Both the position numbers and the translations under genes were made by a program. Below, piece after piece: positions 22,138 through 23,922 of a stretch of DNA of 23,922 nt; position 1 is the stretch's first letter, and the number at the start of each line of letters is the position of its first letter. The notes beneath the pieces were generated by a model that had not been told where the DNA came from, ran no database searches, and was given only the letters and a program-made list of their open reading frames with translations. Source of the DNA: Clostridium sp. CAG:508 (GTDB lineage: Bacteria; Bacillota; Clostridia; TANB77; CAG-508); assembly GCA_000435755.1 (NCBI GenBank), contig FR889072.1:1-23922 (forward strand), read 5' to 3'.

Positions 22138-23857
22138 TTTCTCTCATTGCGGTTTCTAATTCATTTAATTTTTTATCAGCGTCTTCTAGGCTTGTTCCTT
22201 TCACACCCATATAGAATTTAATTTTAGGTTCTGTTCCAGAAGGACGTACGCAACACCAATTATCATTTGTTAAATCATAATAAAGTACATTTGATTTTGG
22301 TAAATTTGTAGATTCGCATTTACCAGAATCAGTGTAGCAAATAGTTTGTGCTAAATAATCTCCAACTGATAATACTTTTTCGCCTGCAATTTCTTTTGGT
22401 GGGTTATTTCTCATATTTTCCATCATTTGTTTAATTGCTTCAGCTCCTTCAACACCTTTTAGAGTAATTGAAAATTGTCTTTCTTTATAATAACCATATT
22501 TTTCATACATTGCAATCATTGCATCCCATAAAGTCATACCTTTTTCTTTATAGTAACAAGCAGCTTCGCATAGAGTCATAACTGCAACAATTCCGTCTTT
22601 ATCTCTAGCATGTGTTCCAATTATACATCCATAGCTTTCTTCATAAGAATATAAACATTCATATTCGTTATTATTTTCTTCAAAGCCTCTAATAATTTTT
22701 GCAATATTTTTAAAGCCAGTTAATGTTGAAAATAGTTTTACATTATATGCCTTAGCAATTGCATCTGTTAAATTAGAAGATACTATTGTTTTAATTACTG
22801 CACCATTTGCAGGTAATTTATTATGAGATTGTTTTTGAGATAAAATATATTCTGCAATTAAGTTTCCTGTCATATTTCCATTAAATTGAATATATTCACC
22901 AGTTTTTGTATCTTTTACATACATACCTAATCTATCAGCATCTGGGTCATTAGCTAAAATTAAATCAGCATCTTTTTCTTTTGCCAATTCTAAAGCTAAT
23001 TTGAATGCCTTAGGGTCTTCTGGGTTAGGATAATCAACAGTAGGAAAATTTCCATCAGGTTTTTCTTGTTCAGGTACTACATAAACATTTTCAAAACCTA
23101 ATTCATTTAAAATTGCATGAACCAAACGATTTCCTGTTCCATGAAGTGGAGTATATACTATTTTAATATTTTTTTGGTTATTTTTTATTGCTTCATCATT
23201 TACTACTAATTTTTTTAATTCAGCAATATATTTTTTATCAATTTCTTCTCCAATAACATTGTATAAGCCTTTATCAATAGCTTCTTGCTTATCCATAGTT
23301 TTAATTGTAGAAAAATCAGTAACAGCATTTACCTCAGCAATAATTTCTTTATCTGTTGGCTCAACTATTTGAGCACCATCATCCCAGTAAACTTTGTAAC
23401 CATTGTACTCAGGTGGGTTATGACTTGCTGTTACAACTATACCAGCAGTACATCCTAAGTTTCTTACTGCAAAAGATAATTCAGGAGTTGGTCTTAAACT
23501 ATCAAATCTATATGTTTTAATTCCATTTGCATTTAAACAAAGTGCAGCTTGTTCACTAAATTCTGTTGACATTCTTCTTGAGTCATAAGCGATTGCAACA
23601 CCTTTACCTTGTCCACCTTTTTTAATAATATAATTTGCTAAACCTTGAGATGCCTTTGTAACAGTATATTTATTCATTCTGTTAGTACCAATACCAATAA
23701 CACCTCTTAAACCAGCTGTACCAAATTCTAAGTCTTTATAAAATCTATCTTCAATTTCTTTTTCATCATTTTGTATATTTCTTAAATCTTGCTTGTCTTC
23801 TTCTGAAATAGCAGGATCATTAAGCCAAGCATTATATTTTATTTTATATTCTTCCAT
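22124..23857 (-). CDS. pgcA: alpha-phosphoglucomutase / phosphosugar mutase
   Basis: Enzymes of this family interconvert glucose 1-phosphate and glucose 6-phosphate, feeding glycolipid and wall-polymer synthesis; some act on mannose or pentose phosphates. The 577-residue length matches Bacillus PgcA (about 580) rather than the roughly 450-residue GlmM or ManB proteins. Motifs in order are GTAGLRG near 46-52, the phosphoserine loop TASHNP at 143-148 with Ser145, the metal-binding DPDADR at 304-309, a sugar-binding EESYG near 400 and the C-terminal phosphate loop RPSGTEPK. The ATG has an AGAAAGGA site. It reads toward the origin, head-on to replication. Substrate cannot be fixed from sequence. 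Confidence 0.93.
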   Translation of the reverse strand: MEEYKIKYNAWLNDPAISEEDKQDLRNIQNDEKEIEDRFYKDLEFGTAGLRGVIGIGTNRMNKYTVTKASQGLANYIIKKGGQGKGVAIAYDSRRMSTEFSEQAALCLNANGIKTYRFDSLRPTPELSFAVRNLGCTAGIVVTASHNPPEYNGYKVYWDDGAQIVEPTDKEIIAEVNAVTDFSTIKTMDKQEAIDKGLYNVIGEEIDKKYIAELKKLVVNDEAIKNNQKNIKIVYTPLHGTGNRLVHAILNELGFENVYVVPEQEKPDGNFPTVDYPNPEDPKAFKLALELAKEKDADLILANDPDADRLGMYVKDTKTGEYIQFNGNMTGNLIAEYILSQKQSHNKLPANGAVIKTIVSSNLTDAIAKAYNVKLFSTLTGFKNIAKIIRGFEENNNEYECLYSYEESYGCIIGTHARDKDGIVAVMTLCEAACYYKEKGMTLWDAMIAMYEKYGYYKERQFSITLKGVEGAEAIKQMMENMRNNPPKEIAGEKVLSVGDYLAQTICYTDSGKCESTNLPKSNVLYYDLTNDNWCCVRPSGTEPKIKFYMGVKGTSLEDADKKLNELETAMREIANS

Positions 23858-23922
23858 TTATTTTTCCTTTCTAAACTTATTATTAATTACAAGTAAGGTA
23901 ATATAATACTTTTCGTAGTGAG

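Overview
This is the replication-origin region of an AT-rich, low-GC Gram-positive bacterium, most likely a member of the Clostridia. Gene order is the evidence. gyrB, recF, dnaN and dnaA read leftward from the origin. rpmH, rnpA, yidD, yidC, jag, mnmE, mnmG, rsmG, parA and parB read rightward. This is the classic Firmicutes oriC layout. A giant 2-hydroxyacyl-CoA dehydratase activase-type protein and a GerMN-domain protein fit an anaerobic clostridial relative. The species cannot be named from the sequence alone.

Layout. 1-4376: gyrB, recF and dnaN on the minus strand. The S4-domain gene (rlbA/yaaA) and remB found here in Bacillus are absent, and gyrA does not follow gyrB. 4377-4708: the unwinding part of oriC, with nine DnaA-box-like sites abutting a phased series of TAG/TAA triplets (a DnaA-trio) and an AT-rich stretch. 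4709-6031: dnaA. 6032-6386: a second DnaA-box group and divergent dnaA and rpmH promoters. 6387-8800: rpmH-rnpA-yidD-yidC-jag (ribosome, RNase P, membrane insertion). 8862-8989: a 128-bp near-complete palindrome resembling a miniature inverted-repeat element. 9029-13322: tRNA and rRNA modification genes mnmE (carrying a one-base frameshift), mnmG and rsmG. 13323-15238: the parAB segregation operon with a palindrome over its promoter. 15260-15577: two tRNA-Ser genes.

From 15560 on the content is less standard. A 1438-residue activase/dehydratase-like protein reads toward the origin, head-on to replication, behind a promoter with a perfect 20-bp operator-like palindrome. A GerMN lipoprotein-like gene ends at a long GC-rich REP-like hairpin shared with a small convergent ORF. 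Next come a candidate minus-strand small RNA with its own promoter and terminator, ttcA, a 41-residue membrane peptide gene, and pgcA.

The conserved core works as a chromosome-maintenance and translation block: DnaA opens oriC, DnaN/RecF/GyrB serve the fork, ParAB segregates the origin, and MnmE/MnmG/RsmG modify tRNA and 16S rRNA. The best candidates for undescribed biology are the small RNA (about 20963-21060), the small membrane peptide with an operator on its promoter (21936-22137), the two intergenic palindromic repeat types, and the mnmE frameshift.
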